Assembly: GCA_001464065.1 (NCBI GenBank)
Contig: LNDN01000018.1
Span: 1 to 47,357 of the forward strand
Direction of reading: 5' to 3'
Source of the DNA: Acidobacteria bacterium Ga0077522
Lineage (GTDB): Bacteria > Acidobacteriota > Vicinamibacteria > Vicinamibacterales > Vicinamibacteraceae
DNA length: 47,357 bases
Positions within the stretch are counted from its first letter, which is position 1; every line of letters starts with the position of its first letter. Under the pieces are notes generated by a model, which saw only the letters and a program-made list of their open reading frames with translations, was not told the origin of the DNA and made no database searches. Shown here piece by piece: positions 39,398-47,357 of the stretch. The position numbers were made by a program, and so were the translations under genes.

Positions 39398-39633
39398 CGC
39401 GCGTGCGGAGCGAGCGGGGCCAGACCGCGAACGAGTACCTGATGATCGCCGGGTTGATGACGGCGATGTTGATCGTGCTCACGTCGATCATCGTGCCGAC
39501 GATGAAGACGGTCGGGGTCAAGGTGGTGGAGCACATGGTGCTGCACCTCTCGAGCCCGCCGCGTGACGAAGAAGCCCCTCCGGCCCCGTGTCCGGAGTTC
39601 GTCGAGCCCGAGCCGGGCGTTGAGTGTCAGTAG
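39394..39633 (+). CDS. Flp-type small pilin (second)
   Basis: 79 residues. GTG 39394 overlaps the stop of the first pilin (GTGA). The leader has 9 residues ending RG; the mature protein begins QTANEYLMIAG with Glu5 followed by Tyr6, as in Flp pilins. After the helix it has an acidic, proline-rich tail (SSPPRDEEAPPAPCPEF) with two cysteines that could form a disulfide. Confidence 0.8.
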   Translation: MTRVRSERGQTANEYLMIAGLMTAMLIVLTSIIVPTMKTVGVKVVEHMVLHLSSPPRDEEAPPAPCPEFVEPEPGVECQ

Positions 39634-39660
39634 CGGCCCTCGGGCCCAAGGAGATCGCAA

Positions 39661-39912
39661 ATGGACGTCATGAACGACAGCGGCATCATCCGGACCATCC
39701 GACGCAACATCAGTGCCCGGCGCCTGCGCCGCGAGGACGGCCAGACGCCGACCGAGTACCTGATGATCGTCGGCATCATGGCGGCCGTCATCCTGATCGC
39801 CTTCATCCTGTTCTTCTGGGACAAGGTCAAGCCGGCGGCGGAGAACTGGTCCAACAAGGCAAGCGACGCGGTCGGCGCCTCGAAGGACAAGAAGTCCACC
39901 GTCGATCAGTAG
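39661..39912 (+). CDS. Flp-type pilin (third, probably the major subunit)
   Basis: 83 residues with a strong ribosome-binding site AAGGAG before ATG 39661. The 27-residue Arg-rich leader ends EDG; the mature form starts QTPTEYLMIVG (Glu5). The helix continues into KVKPAAENWSNKASDAV, a hydrophilic surface-exposed tail. The strong translation signal compared with its neighbours suggests the main pilus building block. Confidence 0.8.
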   Translation: MDVMNDSGIIRTIRRNISARRLRREDGQTPTEYLMIVGIMAAVILIAFILFFWDKVKPAAENWSNKASDAVGASKDKKSTVDQ

Positions 39913-39935
39913 CCGCGGATTCCGTCAGGACGTCC

Positions 39936-40370
39936 GTGCGCACTCCAGGCCGGCCGGCCGCCCGCGCTTCGGCGCGGCGCGGCCAGGCCACGCTCGAGTC
40001 GATGATCATGATGGGCTTCCTGCTCCTCCTGATCTTCGGCCTCATGCATCTCGTGATGTTCGCCGTCACGCGGTACATGGTGACGTACGCCGCCTTTGCG
40101 GCGTCGCGGGCGGCTGTCGTCGGCAACAGTCCGCAACTGGCGGCCGAGGCCGTCATGGACAACCTGAACTGGTGGGCCGACGAGGGCGGCGAACAGCCCG
40201 TCGAGGTGAGCTACACGTTCAAGGGCATCACCTTCGGCTACGAGGTGCGGACGCGCGTGCCGTTCGGCGCGCCCATCTACGAGTGGATCGATCCCGACGG
40301 CATCGAGATCGTCGCCTTCGCGCCGTCCCACACCCAGGACGACGCCCCGAGCGGTGGAGACAATGACTAG
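39936..40370 (+). CDS. tadE: TadE-like pseudopilin
   Basis: 144 residues from GTG 39936, with AGGA 6-7 bases upstream. Leader ends ARRG, then QATLESMIMMGFLLLLIFGL with Glu5. The segment VTRYMVTYAAFAASRAAVVG is the conserved TadE part after the helix. TadE is processed by the prepilin peptidase and helps start pilus assembly. It overlaps the next gene by 8 bp. Confidence 0.85.
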   Translation: MRTPGRPAARASARRGQATLESMIMMGFLLLLIFGLMHLVMFAVTRYMVTYAAFAASRAAVVGNSPQLAAEAVMDNLNWWADEGGEQPVEVSYTFKGITFGYEVRTRVPFGAPIYEWIDPDGIEIVAFAPSHTQDDAPSGGDND

Positions 40371-41298
40371 CGAACGCGGCCAGTCCACACCGTTCTTCCT
40401 CTGCTTCCTCGTGCTGATGACCGTGATGGTCGGCACGATGGTCAACGTCGGTCAGGCGATCAACCGCCGCATCGCGCTGCAGATCCTCGCCGACGCCGGC
40501 GCCTGGACCGGCGCCACCAACATGGCCATCGGCCTCAACGGCCTGGCCGAGGTGAACGACTGGCGGCACGACCTCGAACCGGTGGCGAGCATCGGCGTGC
40601 CGGCGGCCGGCTTCATCGGCCTCGACAGCGTGATGCAGACCATCTTCGAGGTCGGCACCACCATCATCAACTTCGTCGACCTCGGCATTCAGCTCGGCTA
40701 CGCCAAGATCCCCTACGACGAAGCGTCGCGCGTCACCTGGTACAACTCGCAGGACCTCTTCCCCGGCGAGCAGCTGCAGTGGTGGGAGGGTTTCCGTCCC
40801 GGGCTGATCTCGAACGGCGAGGACTCGGTCAGCGACGAAGTGCCGTTCACCAAGTCGCGGCCGACGGTCTGCACCGACCAGCCGTTCCTCGACGACACGT
40901 TCTTCCTCCTGCCGTGCCTCGTCGACGAGGAGCCGATCCGCAACACGGTCTACTACGTCGTGCCGTGCTTCCCCTTCGGCTACTGTCCGGCCTCGTACAG
41001 CTACGTGAAGTGGTACGAGAAGAGCGGCGAGACGATCTCGTTCGTGTGGGTCGTGCGGGCGCCCGAGGCCAAGCCGATCTTCAACCCGTTCGACGTGTTC
41101 GGCGACGACGCCATCCCGGCGATGACGGCGGCGGCCCACGCCAAACCGGCCGGCGGCACCATCGAGGACGGCAGCGACGACTACCGCGTCAAGATGGAGC
41201 CGCTGACCACCGCCGCGATGTACCTGGCGCCGATGGCCGCCCTCAACGGCGGCAACTATGACGAGATCTTCGAGAAGTGGCGCCGTGTCGCGTACTGA
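40363..41298 (+). CDS. TadE/TadG-like pilus assembly protein
   Basis: 311 residues from ATG 40363 (GGTGGAG upstream). It starts TSERGQSTPFFLCFLVLMTVM, a helix like that of Flp-assembly TadE/G-like proteins, but without Glu5. The next part, NVGQAINRRIALQILADAGAWTGATNMA, matches the conserved segment after the helix in TadG N-termini. The remaining 230 residues are outside the membrane, with several Cys pairs and many aromatic residues. No von Willebrand domain is evident, unlike full-length TadG. Confidence 0.75.
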   Translation: MTSERGQSTPFFLCFLVLMTVMVGTMVNVGQAINRRIALQILADAGAWTGATNMAIGLNGLAEVNDWRHDLEPVASIGVPAAGFIGLDSVMQTIFEVGTTIINFVDLGIQLGYAKIPYDEASRVTWYNSQDLFPGEQLQWWEGFRPGLISNGEDSVSDEVPFTKSRPTVCTDQPFLDDTFFLLPCLVDEEPIRNTVYYVVPCFPFGYCPASYSYVKWYEKSGETISFVWVVRAPEAKPIFNPFDVFGDDAIPAMTAAAHAKPAGGTIEDGSDDYRVKMEPLTTAAMYLAPMAALNGGNYDEIFEKWRRVAY

Positions 41299-41932
41299 GC
41301 GGCCCCGCACCTCCGAGTCGGGTCAGGCCGCGATCGAGACCATGCTCATCGCCTTCCTGGGCGTGGTGTTCCTGTCGATCGCCTTCCAGTTCTACCTGAC
41401 CAACCGCAGCGTCTCGCGCACCCTGCAGGAGGTGCACGGGGAGATGCTGAGCGGCTTCTGGGAATACAACAACAAGAGCACCAAGTACGACCGCGAGACC
41501 GTCAAGGTGATCTGGGACGCCGACAACGGCATCGCGTCGGCGCGGGAGCTGCCCCGGGTCGGCCTGCTCCAGGACGACCTGCCCGAGGACCTGCGCATCT
41601 ACAGCCACTGGGTCGAGCAGCACGGCGATCCGGACGGCAACTGCACGCCGTCCAGCCCGCCGTGCAAGCGCACCAAGGCGGGAGGGGGCCTCGACGCCGG
41701 CGACCCGTGGGAGCTGGCGTTCGCGGGGATCGAGGAGGTCGGGTCTGGCGACTACTTCGGCTGGCTCTTCTACAACGGCGAGTCGGCCGTGCTCGACATC
41801 ACCGGACTCAAGGAGACCCTCCAGGACGTCCAGGGCGCGGTGCAGACGCTCAACAAGATCGAGGACTGCATGGACGATTTCCTGGGCTGCGCGACCTCGT
41901 GCATCTTCGGCAACTGCCCCTGGGACGACTGA
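41285..41932 (+). CDS. Second TadE-like pseudopilin with a large exported domain
   Basis: 215 residues from GTG 41285, overlapping the previous gene by 14 bp; a start further upstream is possible. The leader ends TSESG, then QAAIETMLIAFLGVVFLSIAF with Glu5. The exported part of about 160 residues has paired cysteines in NCTPSSPPC and CMDDFLGCATSCIFGNC. I recognise no domain in it. Placement among TadE/TadG genes suggests a minor pilin, perhaps at the tip. Confidence 0.75.
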   Translation: MSRTERPRTSESGQAAIETMLIAFLGVVFLSIAFQFYLTNRSVSRTLQEVHGEMLSGFWEYNNKSTKYDRETVKVIWDADNGIASARELPRVGLLQDDLPEDLRIYSHWVEQHGDPDGNCTPSSPPCKRTKAGGGLDAGDPWELAFAGIEEVGSGDYFGWLFYNGESAVLDITGLKETLQDVQGAVQTLNKIEDCMDDFLGCATSCIFGNCPWDD

Positions 41933-41992
41933 GGCCGGTCTGCCGCCCGTTCGGTTGACCACCTCCAACCTGTTCTCTGAATCGACACACCT

Positions 41993-42835
41993 ATGTCCGG
42001 TCGCGCCAAACTCCTCCTCTCCCTCGTCCTCGGTGTCCTGGCCGTGTTCCTCGTCTACGTCTACGTGCGTGGGCTCGAACGCCAGCTCTACGAGGAAGTC
42101 GACATGCAGAACGTGATCGTCACCCGGGCCGCCATTCCGGCCGGGACGGCGATCGATCAGGGCGCCATCCAGCGCGTCTCGGTGCCGCGCAAGTACCGGC
42201 AGCCGCAGACCTTCCCGACCATCGAGGAGGTCGCCGGCCGCGTCGCCGTCGTCCCGATCGCCGCGGGCACCCAGGTCAGCGGCAGCATGCTGGCCGACGC
42301 CGGTGCCGAGGCGCTCTCGTTCGAGGTCCCGCGCGGCCGCCGGGCCGTGGCCATCACGGTCACCGACGACACGGGCGTCGGCGGGCTCATCCGACCGGGC
42401 AACTTCGTCGATATCGTGGGCACCTTCGAGTTCGGCCGGCCGGTGGGCTACCAGAACGGCCGCATGGCGTACGCCGACGAGAAGACCGAGGTCCGCACGA
42501 TGATGCAGAACGTCTTCGTCGTCGCGGTCAACAAGGAGTTGCGGCGCGAGCGGGTGCAGTCGGAGACGGCCGGGTCGGCCGGCGCCGCGCAGCCGCCGTC
42601 GCGCGAGCGCACGCTGCGTACCGTGACGCTGCTGGTCGAGCCGAAGATGGTGCAGGAGCTGATCCTGGCCCAGAACGTCGGCGACCTGACGCTGTCGCTG
42701 CGCTCGTCGCTCGACGACACCGCCGTGCAGTTGCCGTTCCTCGACCCGATGGGCCTGTTGAACGTGCAGATTCCGGTCAAGCCGAAGGCGCGGGCGGTGC
42801 AGAGCTTCCGCGACGTCGGCCGCGGCCTGTTCTAG
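41993..42835 (+). CDS. cpaB: CpaB/RcpC, Flp pilus assembly protein
   Basis: 280 residues with an N-terminal signal anchor (LLLSLVLGVLAVFLVYVYV). An SAF domain follows: VTRAAIPAGTAIDQGAIQRVSVP and then VPIAAGTQVSGSML. The rest is the RcpC-like part, with GLIRPGNFVDIVGTF and TLLVEPKMVQELILAQNVGDLTLSLRS. In known Tad systems CpaB sits in the periplasm beside the secretin. It precedes the secretin gene by 16 bp. Confidence 0.92.
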   Translation: MSGRAKLLLSLVLGVLAVFLVYVYVRGLERQLYEEVDMQNVIVTRAAIPAGTAIDQGAIQRVSVPRKYRQPQTFPTIEEVAGRVAVVPIAAGTQVSGSMLADAGAEALSFEVPRGRRAVAITVTDDTGVGGLIRPGNFVDIVGTFEFGRPVGYQNGRMAYADEKTEVRTMMQNVFVVAVNKELRRERVQSETAGSAGAAQPPSRERTLRTVTLLVEPKMVQELILAQNVGDLTLSLRSSLDDTAVQLPFLDPMGLLNVQIPVKPKARAVQSFRDVGRGLF

Positions 42836-42851
42836 AACTCGAGGAGGCGTC

Positions 42852-44063
42852 ATGTTCTTCCCTCTCACGCGCCCCCTGATCGTCGGGGCCCTGCTCGCCC
42901 TGGGCGTGCTGGCCGCAGGCGCCTCCGCCGAGGCCCAGCCGACCGCCGAGGAACTGACCATCTACGTCAACGAGGTCACGACGTGGAGCCCCGGCTACGC
43001 GATGGGTGACATCGTCCTCGGCTCGCCGACCACGGCCGGGTACGAGCCGGTGGCCGGCCGCAAGCAGCTGATGCTGCGCGGCAAGAAGCCCGGCCGGACG
43101 ACGCTGAACGTGTGGGACCAGAAGAAGGTCCTGCGCCACGAGATCACGCTGGTGGTGACCACGCGTGAGGCGCAGACCGTCGAGGCCGATCTGAAGACGC
43201 TGCTGGCCTCGTATCCCAACGTCGCCATCTCGAAGCTCGGGGGCGAAATGCTCCTGACCGGCACGGTCGCCAGCACCGATGAACTCACCGCCGTGACCCA
43301 GCTCGCGCGGGTAGCCAAAGTGCAGTCGGCGGTGCGTGTCGCCGCCGCGGCGCGTCCCCCGGGATACACGACCGGCCCGTCGACCGGGCCCTCGACTGGG
43401 CCGACGACGACCACCACGATCCCGGGTGGCGGCCCGGGCACCGCCGTCGCGACGGTGGAGGCGCCCGCGCCCAATGCCGTCGAATACGAACTCGAGCTCT
43501 TCGAGGCGAGTTCGCAGTTCAAGACCGGCGAGTACGGACGCGGCGTCGAGCCGTCGGGCCGCAGTCTCTACAAGGGGCGGGTCACCGCCGCCATCGGCGG
43601 TGAAGGCGAGGTCTTCATCGGTGGCCCTGCGGTCGACCCCAAGAACAAGGGCGACAAGGCGCTGAAGGACACCGGCATCCGGCTCACCGTGCGGCCGCGC
43701 CCGGGCAGTCGCGGCCTGATCACCGCCGTCGAGGTCGAGACCAACGTGCCGCTCGAGTACAACCTCTATGACCCCGAGGTGTGGCGCCGGTCGCGCTACT
43801 CGTTCTCGACGGCCGAGGGCGTGCCGTTTGCCGTGTCGGGCAACGACCTGCTGGCGGCGCCGGCGATTGCCGGCGGCATGAGTGCCATGGGCAAGGCGAC
43901 CCGGGGCGCGTCCGCGGCCAGCAGCGTGCCGGGCGCCAGCGGCACCGGCCTGCAGTTCGTGCCGGTGTTCGGCAGCCTGTTCGGATCCAACAACTACAAG
44001 GCGAAGAAGACCCAGATCCTCGTCGTCTTCCGGCCCGCGCTCACGATCGCGGCGCAGCCCTGA
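42852..44063 (+). CDS. cpaC: CpaC/RcpA, outer-membrane secretin of the Tad system (divergent)
   Basis: 403 residues with GAGGAGG before ATG 42852 and a signal peptide (IVGALLALGVLAAGASAEA). The N-terminal domain DIVLGSPTTAGYEPVAGRKQLMLRGKKPGRTTL is the usual pilus-secretin N domain. A BON-like part follows (VEADLKTLLASYPNVAIS). A Gly/Thr/Pro-rich linker leads into a secretin-like end, DTGIRLTVRPRP and FVPVFGSLFGSNNYKAKKTQILVVFRP, which matches the family pattern of a ...LFxS...xxTELxxxxxP ending. The pore region is weakly conserved, so the call rests on ends, size and position. Confidence 0.8.
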   Translation: MFFPLTRPLIVGALLALGVLAAGASAEAQPTAEELTIYVNEVTTWSPGYAMGDIVLGSPTTAGYEPVAGRKQLMLRGKKPGRTTLNVWDQKKVLRHEITLVVTTREAQTVEADLKTLLASYPNVAISKLGGEMLLTGTVASTDELTAVTQLARVAKVQSAVRVAAAARPPGYTTGPSTGPSTGPTTTTTIPGGGPGTAVATVEAPAPNAVEYELELFEASSQFKTGEYGRGVEPSGRSLYKGRVTAAIGGEGEVFIGGPAVDPKNKGDKALKDTGIRLTVRPRPGSRGLITAVEVETNVPLEYNLYDPEVWRRSRYSFSTAEGVPFAVSGNDLLAAPAIAGGMSAMGKATRGASAASSVPGASGTGLQFVPVFGSLFGSNNYKAKKTQILVVFRPALTIAAQP

Positions 44064-44067
44064 CGCG

Positions 44068-46131
44068 ATGGCTCGTCTCAAGGTCATCGGCGTCACGTCG
44101 GGCTCGGGGGGCGCCGGCAAGACCTTCGTCGCGACCAACCTCGCGGTCGGCATCCTCCAGCAGGTCCGCGGCGGCGTGATCTACCTCGACGCCTCGGCCC
44201 CCTGCCCCGGCGACGGCTGCCAGAAGATGGGCCTGCCGCGCACCAAGAGCATCAGCGACCTGCTGCCGCTGCTCGAGCGGCTGACGCCGGAGTTCCTGAC
44301 GTCGTACCTGACGTCGTCGCCGTCGGGCGTGCCCTGCCTGTCGCTGGTCAACGACGTCGTCCAGGCCAACGCGCTCAACCGGAAGGTGCTCGAGCAGGTC
44401 TTCCACGTCATGGACCAGGCCTTCGACTACCTGGTCATGGACCTGTCGCTGCTGACCGGCGATGTCGGCGCCTTCCTGCTCGATCGCACCGACCAGATGT
44501 GTGTGGTCGTCGACCCGTCGCCACAGGGCCTCGCGCGCGCCGGGCACCTGCTCGGCCTGCTGCGCGCGGCGCAGGTGCCGCCGACCGCCGTCGGCATCTG
44601 CGTCAACCGGACGACGGAGGCGCACACCGGCACCGGGGCGTCGAGCCTCGGGTTGCAGGTGCTGAGCTATCTGCCCGAGCAGCACGAGACGGTCAGGTGG
44701 GTGGAGTCGAAGGGGCGCACGCTGATGGAGCTGCGGCCCGACGACGACCTGGCGGCGGGCTTCGCGGACCTCTCGCGCACGTTCATCCAGCGCGCCTTCC
44801 GGCATCGCACCGAAGGGGCGAAGGAGGGCGGCGCCGAGGTGCCGTCCGACGTCCGGCGCGACCTGAAGCTGCGCATCCTTCGCCGCCTCATCGAGGAAAT
44901 CGACCTGCGCAAGGGCGACCTCGGCTACCTCCACGATCCGGTCAAGCGCCAGGAGATGCACGTCCGCGTCGAGGGCAAGCTGGTGGCGCTGGTGCAGGAG
45001 GAGGCCACCGAGGTCACGCGTCAGGATCGGCGACAGCTCGTCAAGGAGCTGATGGACGAGGCACTCGGGCTCGGCCCGCTCGAGGACCTGCTCGAGGACC
45101 CGACCGTCACCGAGATCATGGTCAACCGCATCGACCAGGTGTACGTCGAGCGCAAGGGCCACCTCACGCTGAGCACCGTCAGCTTTCTCAGCAACGATCA
45201 GCTGCGCGGCATCATCGAGCGCATCGTGGCGCCGCTCGGCCGTCGCATCGACGAGAAGGTGCCGATGGTGGATGCCCGGCTGCGCGACGGCAGCCGCGTC
45301 AACGCCATCATCCCGCCGCTGGCGCTCAAGGGCCCGGCGATCACCATCCGCAAGTTCTCGAAGAAGCTGCTCGGCGTCCCCGACCTGATCGGCTTCGGCT
45401 CGATGACGGAACAGATCGCGACGTTCCTCGGCGCGGCGGTTCACGCGCGGCAGAACATCGTCATCTCCGGCGGCACGGGCTCGGGCAAGACCACGCTGCT
45501 CAACGTGCTGTCGTCGTTCATTCCGGACGACGAGCGCATCGTGACCATCGAGGATGCTGCCGAACTGCAGCTGCCGCAGGACCACGTCGTGTCGCTCGAG
45601 TCGCGGCCGCCCAACATCGAGGGGGAGGGCGCCATCACCATCCGCGACCTCGTGCGCAACTCCCTCCGCATGCGCCCCGACCGCATCGTCGTCGGCGAGT
45701 GTCGCGGCGGCGAGGCGCTGGACATGCTGCAGGCGATGAACACCGGCCACGACGGATCGCTGACGACGTTGCACGCCAACACGCCGGTGGATGCGCTCAG
45801 CCGACTCGAGACGCTGTCGTTGATGGCGGGACTCGACCTGCCGGCGCGGGCCATCCGCGATCAGATCTCGTCGGCGGTGCAGCTCGTGGTGCAGCAGTCC
45901 CGCCTGCAGGACGGCAGTCGTCGCATCACCTACGTGACCGAGATCTGCGGGCAGGACGGCGCACAGTTCATCACCCGCGACGTCTTCCGCTTCGAACAGA
46001 CCGGCCTGTCGCCTGACGGCAAGGTCCTGGGCCAGTTCAGGCCCACCGGTCACGTGCCGGCCTTCGTCAAGAACCTGCCGAACTTCGGCATCCAGGTGCC
46101 GGAGGAGATCTTCCTCCACCAGACGCTATGA
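44068..46131 (+). CDS. cpaF: Fusion of a MinD/CpaE(TadZ)-like ATPase and the CpaF/TadA pilus ATPase
   Basis: 687 residues in one uninterrupted frame. Residues 1-245 are MinD/ParA-like: P-loop S13-G-G-A-G-K18-T, in which Ser replaces the signature Lys of deviant Walker A motifs, then VIYLDAS and [13 protein letters not shown]. Residues about 260-687 are a complete CpaF: helical N domain, [16 protein letters not shown], Walker [10 protein letters not shown] with Lys474, the Asp box [10 protein letters not shown] and [29 protein letters not shown]. CpaE/TadZ and CpaF/TadA are normally separate proteins for localisation and for powering assembly. An in-frame GTG at 44839 has AAGGAGGG ten bases upstream, so free CpaF could also be made. 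ATGA overlap with tadB. Confidence 0.92.
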   Translation: MARLKVIGVTSGSGGAGKTFVATNLAVGILQQVRGGVIYLDASAPCPGDGCQKMGLPRTKSISDLLPLLERLTPEFLTSYLTSSPSGVPCLSLVNDVVQANALNRKVLEQVFHVMDQAFDYLVMDLSLLTGDVGAFLLDRTDQMCVVVDPSPQGLARAGHLLGLLRAAQVPPTAVGICVNRTTEAHTGTGASSLGLQVLSYLPEQHETVRWVESKGRTLMELRPDDDLAAGFADLSRTFIQRAFRHRTEGAKEGGAEVPSDVRRDLKLRILRRLIEEIDLRKGDLGYLHDPVKRQEMHVRVEGKLVALVQEEATEVTRQDRRQLVKELMDEALGLGPLEDLLEDPTVTEIMVNRIDQVYVERKGHLTLSTVSFLSNDQLRGIIERIVAPLGRRIDEKVPMVDARLRDGSRVNAIIPPLALKGPAITIRKFSKKLLGVPDLIGFGSMTEQIATFLGAAVHARQNIVISGGTGSGKTTLLNVLSSFIPDDERIVTIEDAAELQLPQDHVVSLESRPPNIEGEGAITIRDLVRNSLRMRPDRIVVGECRGGEALDMLQAMNTGHDGSLTTLHANTPVDALSRLETLSLMAGLDLPARAIRDQISSAVQLVVQQSRLQDGSRRITYVTEICGQDGAQFITRDVFRFEQTGLSPDGKVLGQFRPTGHVPAFVKNLPNFGIQVPEEIFLHQTL
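44821..44841 (+). promoter_or_regulatory. Possible internal translation start for CpaF alone
   Basis: AAGGAGGG at 44821-44828 and an in-frame GTG at 44839, exactly at the junction between the MinD-like and CpaF parts. The 10-base spacing is slightly long. Initiation here would give a 430-residue stand-alone CpaF. Confidence 0.35.
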
Positions 46132-47006
46132 CGCCGACGATGCTGTTGCTGAAGGTGGTGGGACTGGGCGTGCTGTTCGTGGCCGCGGTGCTGTTCGTGG
46201 CCGGCGGCGGCGAATCGGTCGGCGCCTGGTGGCGCAAGCGCACGCGCACGTACGGCTCCTGGATCGTCGACGAGTTCGACGCGATGTTCGAGGCGATCAC
46301 CATCGAACGCGCCCAGAACTTCATCACCGGCATGACGGTGGGGGGCGCCCTGATCGGCTTCCTGCTGGGCAGCGCGCTGGCCAGCCGGGTGTTCTTCGCG
46401 CTGTTCCTGGCCGGGATGGGCTACTTCATCCCGCGCGTCTTCGTGCTGTGGCGCCGCCACCAGCGGCTCGATCGCATCGACGACCAGCTGGTGGACGCCC
46501 TGCGCCTGATGTCCAACGGTCTCAAGGCCGGCCTGAGCCTGCAGCAGGCGCTCGAACTGGCGGTGCGCGAGACCAAGCCGCCGATCGCCGACGAACTCGC
46601 CCGCGTGGTCAAGGAGATCCACCTCGGGCGGCTGATGGATGATGCGCTGCGGCGCTTCGCGGAGCGGGTGCCACTGGAGGACGTACGCATCGTGGTCGAT
46701 TCGATCCTCACGCTGCGCGAGACGGGTGGCAACCTGAGCGAGACGTTCGACGTGGTGGCCAACACCATCGTCGAGCGGAAGAAGGTGTCGGGCAAGATCA
46801 AGTCGATGACGGCGCAGGGCATGACGCAGGGGTTCATCATGTGCCTGATGCCCCCAGGCATGCTGCTGCTGTTCTCGTTCATCGACCCGACGTACACGGC
46901 GCCGCTGTTCAACACGATCCTCGGCTGGGTGATTCTCGCGATCATCACCGCCCTGGACCTGATGGGGCTCTGGGCCATGCTCAAGCTCGTGAAGATCGAC
47001 GTATGA
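46128..47006 (+). CDS. tadB: TadB-like inner-membrane platform protein (GspF domain)
   Basis: 292 residues. Two N-terminal helices (VVGLGVLFVAAVLFVAGGG and GALIGFLLGSALASRVFFALFL), then a GspF/T2SSF domain: LVDALRLMSNGLKAGLSLQQALELAVRET and ILTLRETGGNLSETFDVVANTI. Two C-terminal helices end the protein. TadB and TadC form the platform on which the ATPase acts; only one is visible here, so tadC may lie beyond the window. The ATG overlaps the stop of the fusion ATPase. Confidence 0.93.
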   Translation: MTPTMLLLKVVGLGVLFVAAVLFVAGGGESVGAWWRKRTRTYGSWIVDEFDAMFEAITIERAQNFITGMTVGGALIGFLLGSALASRVFFALFLAGMGYFIPRVFVLWRRHQRLDRIDDQLVDALRLMSNGLKAGLSLQQALELAVRETKPPIADELARVVKEIHLGRLMDDALRRFAERVPLEDVRIVVDSILTLRETGGNLSETFDVVANTIVERKKVSGKIKSMTAQGMTQGFIMCLMPPGMLLLFSFIDPTYTAPLFNTILGWVILAIITALDLMGLWAMLKLVKIDV

Positions 47007-47335
47007 GGTCGAAGAACGGGAACCGGGAACCGGGAACCGGCAATCGGGCACCGGGCACCGGGCACCGGGCATGGGTAGGGCCGGTTCTCCGACCCGTCCG
47101 CCAAAGCCGAGGCGACGGCGGAACCGGCCGTCACCGTCGCTGGGTAGGGCCGGTTCTCCGAACCGGCCGTCATCGTCAGGGGCAGACGACGACCGAGTAC
47201 CTGATGATCGCGGGGATCATGACCGCCATCGGGTTGCTGATTCTGCTGTGGATGTTCGAGCCGTGGCGCCAGACGGTCGAGGACGTGACCGATTGCGTCC
47301 GCACCGACGACTGCGAGGATGTGGGTGCCCAGTAG
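47003..47335 (+). CDS. Flp-type pilin with a repeat-encoded 60-residue leader (fourth pilin)
   Basis: 110 residues. The only in-frame start is ATG 47003, which overlaps the tadB stop as ATGA. From residue 5 to 58 the frame runs straight through heptamer repeats and two hairpin-repeat copies, giving an Arg/Gly/Pro-rich stretch in which WVGPVLR occurs twice. The pilin then begins after Gly60: QTTTEYLMIAGIMTAIG with Glu5 and Tyr6, one helix, and a 25-residue tail with two Cys (DCVRTDDCED). The mature protein would be a normal 50 residues; only the leader is abnormal. AGGAGG after its stop suggests another gene just beyond the window. Confidence 0.75.
   Translation: MRSKNGNREPGTGNRAPGTGHRAWVGPVLRPVRQSRGDGGTGRHRRWVGPVLRTGRHRQGQTTTEYLMIAGIMTAIGLLILLWMFEPWRQTVEDVTDCVRTDDCEDVGAQ
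47014..47172. repeat. Heptamer island plus REP-like hairpins inside the pilin leader
   Basis: GGGAACC/GGGCACC heptamers (47014-47070), a degenerate hairpin copy (about 47073-47134) and an intact one: stem GGCCGGTTC 47148-47156, complement 47160-47168, then GTCA. Same family as at 5811, 20645 and 20709. Confidence 0.9.
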
Positions 47336-47357
47336 CAGGAGGGCCGGCGCGCCGCGC

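Noticed and set aside
44041-46119. A 692-codon minus-strand frame opposite the MinD-CpaF gene
   Set aside because: Exact antisense of the fusion ATPase gene, low-complexity charged product.

Overview
The window looks like a chromosomal segment of a very GC-rich Gram-negative bacterium, most likely an acidobacterium of the Vicinamibacteria/Luteitalea type. That placement is an inference from the MacB-like exporter with an NtrC-type two-component pair, several Ser/Thr kinases, abundant intergenic micro-repeats, CuA and DUF5777 proteins, and a degenerate Tad locus. I see no rRNA, tRNA, CRISPR array or transposase. Nearly all DNA is coding, and the longer gaps are filled by short-period repeat islands or regulatory sites.

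Layout. Bases 1-7114 (minus): membrane-fusion protein, ABC ATPase, two FtsX/MacB permeases, a sigma54 response regulator and its histidine kinase, which is cut by the window edge. 7193-7616: a tandem duplication of a palindromic repeat. 7631-8758 (minus): a lysine 6-dehydrogenase-like enzyme, divergent from an outer-membrane porin-like protein (8809-10023), a cupredoxin, and a histidine kinase/NtrC pair whose kinase is frameshifted. 13854-16152: a compact candidate sigma54 regulon. It has a dyad and a -24/-12 promoter in front of a CuA-like protein, a cytochrome c lipoprotein and a DUF5777 barrel, then a second, doubled dyad, an identical -24/-12 core and a 20-codon gene closed by hairpins. 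16161-19488 (minus): clpS-clpA-grpE. 19708-29516 (plus): a metallo-beta-lactamase-fold hydrolase, a PQQ dehydrogenase with an N-terminal cytochrome, a secreted amidohydrolase, P5C dehydrogenase, a sulfatase and a gamma-glutamyltransferase. 29529-33744 (minus): an M61 peptidase and a NatAB-like ABC exporter. 33778-39128: two divergent membrane Ser/Thr kinases with similar-looking extracytoplasmic C-terminal domains. 39221-47335 (plus): a Tad/Flp pilus locus with three small pilins, TadE/TadG-like proteins, CpaB, a secretin, a MinD-CpaF fusion ATPase, TadB and a further pilin whose leader is encoded by an intergenic repeat element.

How the parts fit. The clearest candidate for a new system is 10.7-16.15 kb. 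A two-component pair of the sigma54 class sits directly upstream of two promoters that share the same dyad (TTAC-N7-GTAA, about 100 bp upstream) and the same core (GGCATG-N4-TTGC). One promoter serves periplasmic copper/heme electron-transfer proteins, the other an orphan 20-residue peptide or small RNA. The Tad locus shows two further novelties: fusion of the localisation ATPase to the assembly ATPase, and a repeat element read through as a pilin leader. Many first genes carry a TANNNT box 6-8 bp before ATG and no ribosome-binding site, which suggests widespread leaderless transcripts.
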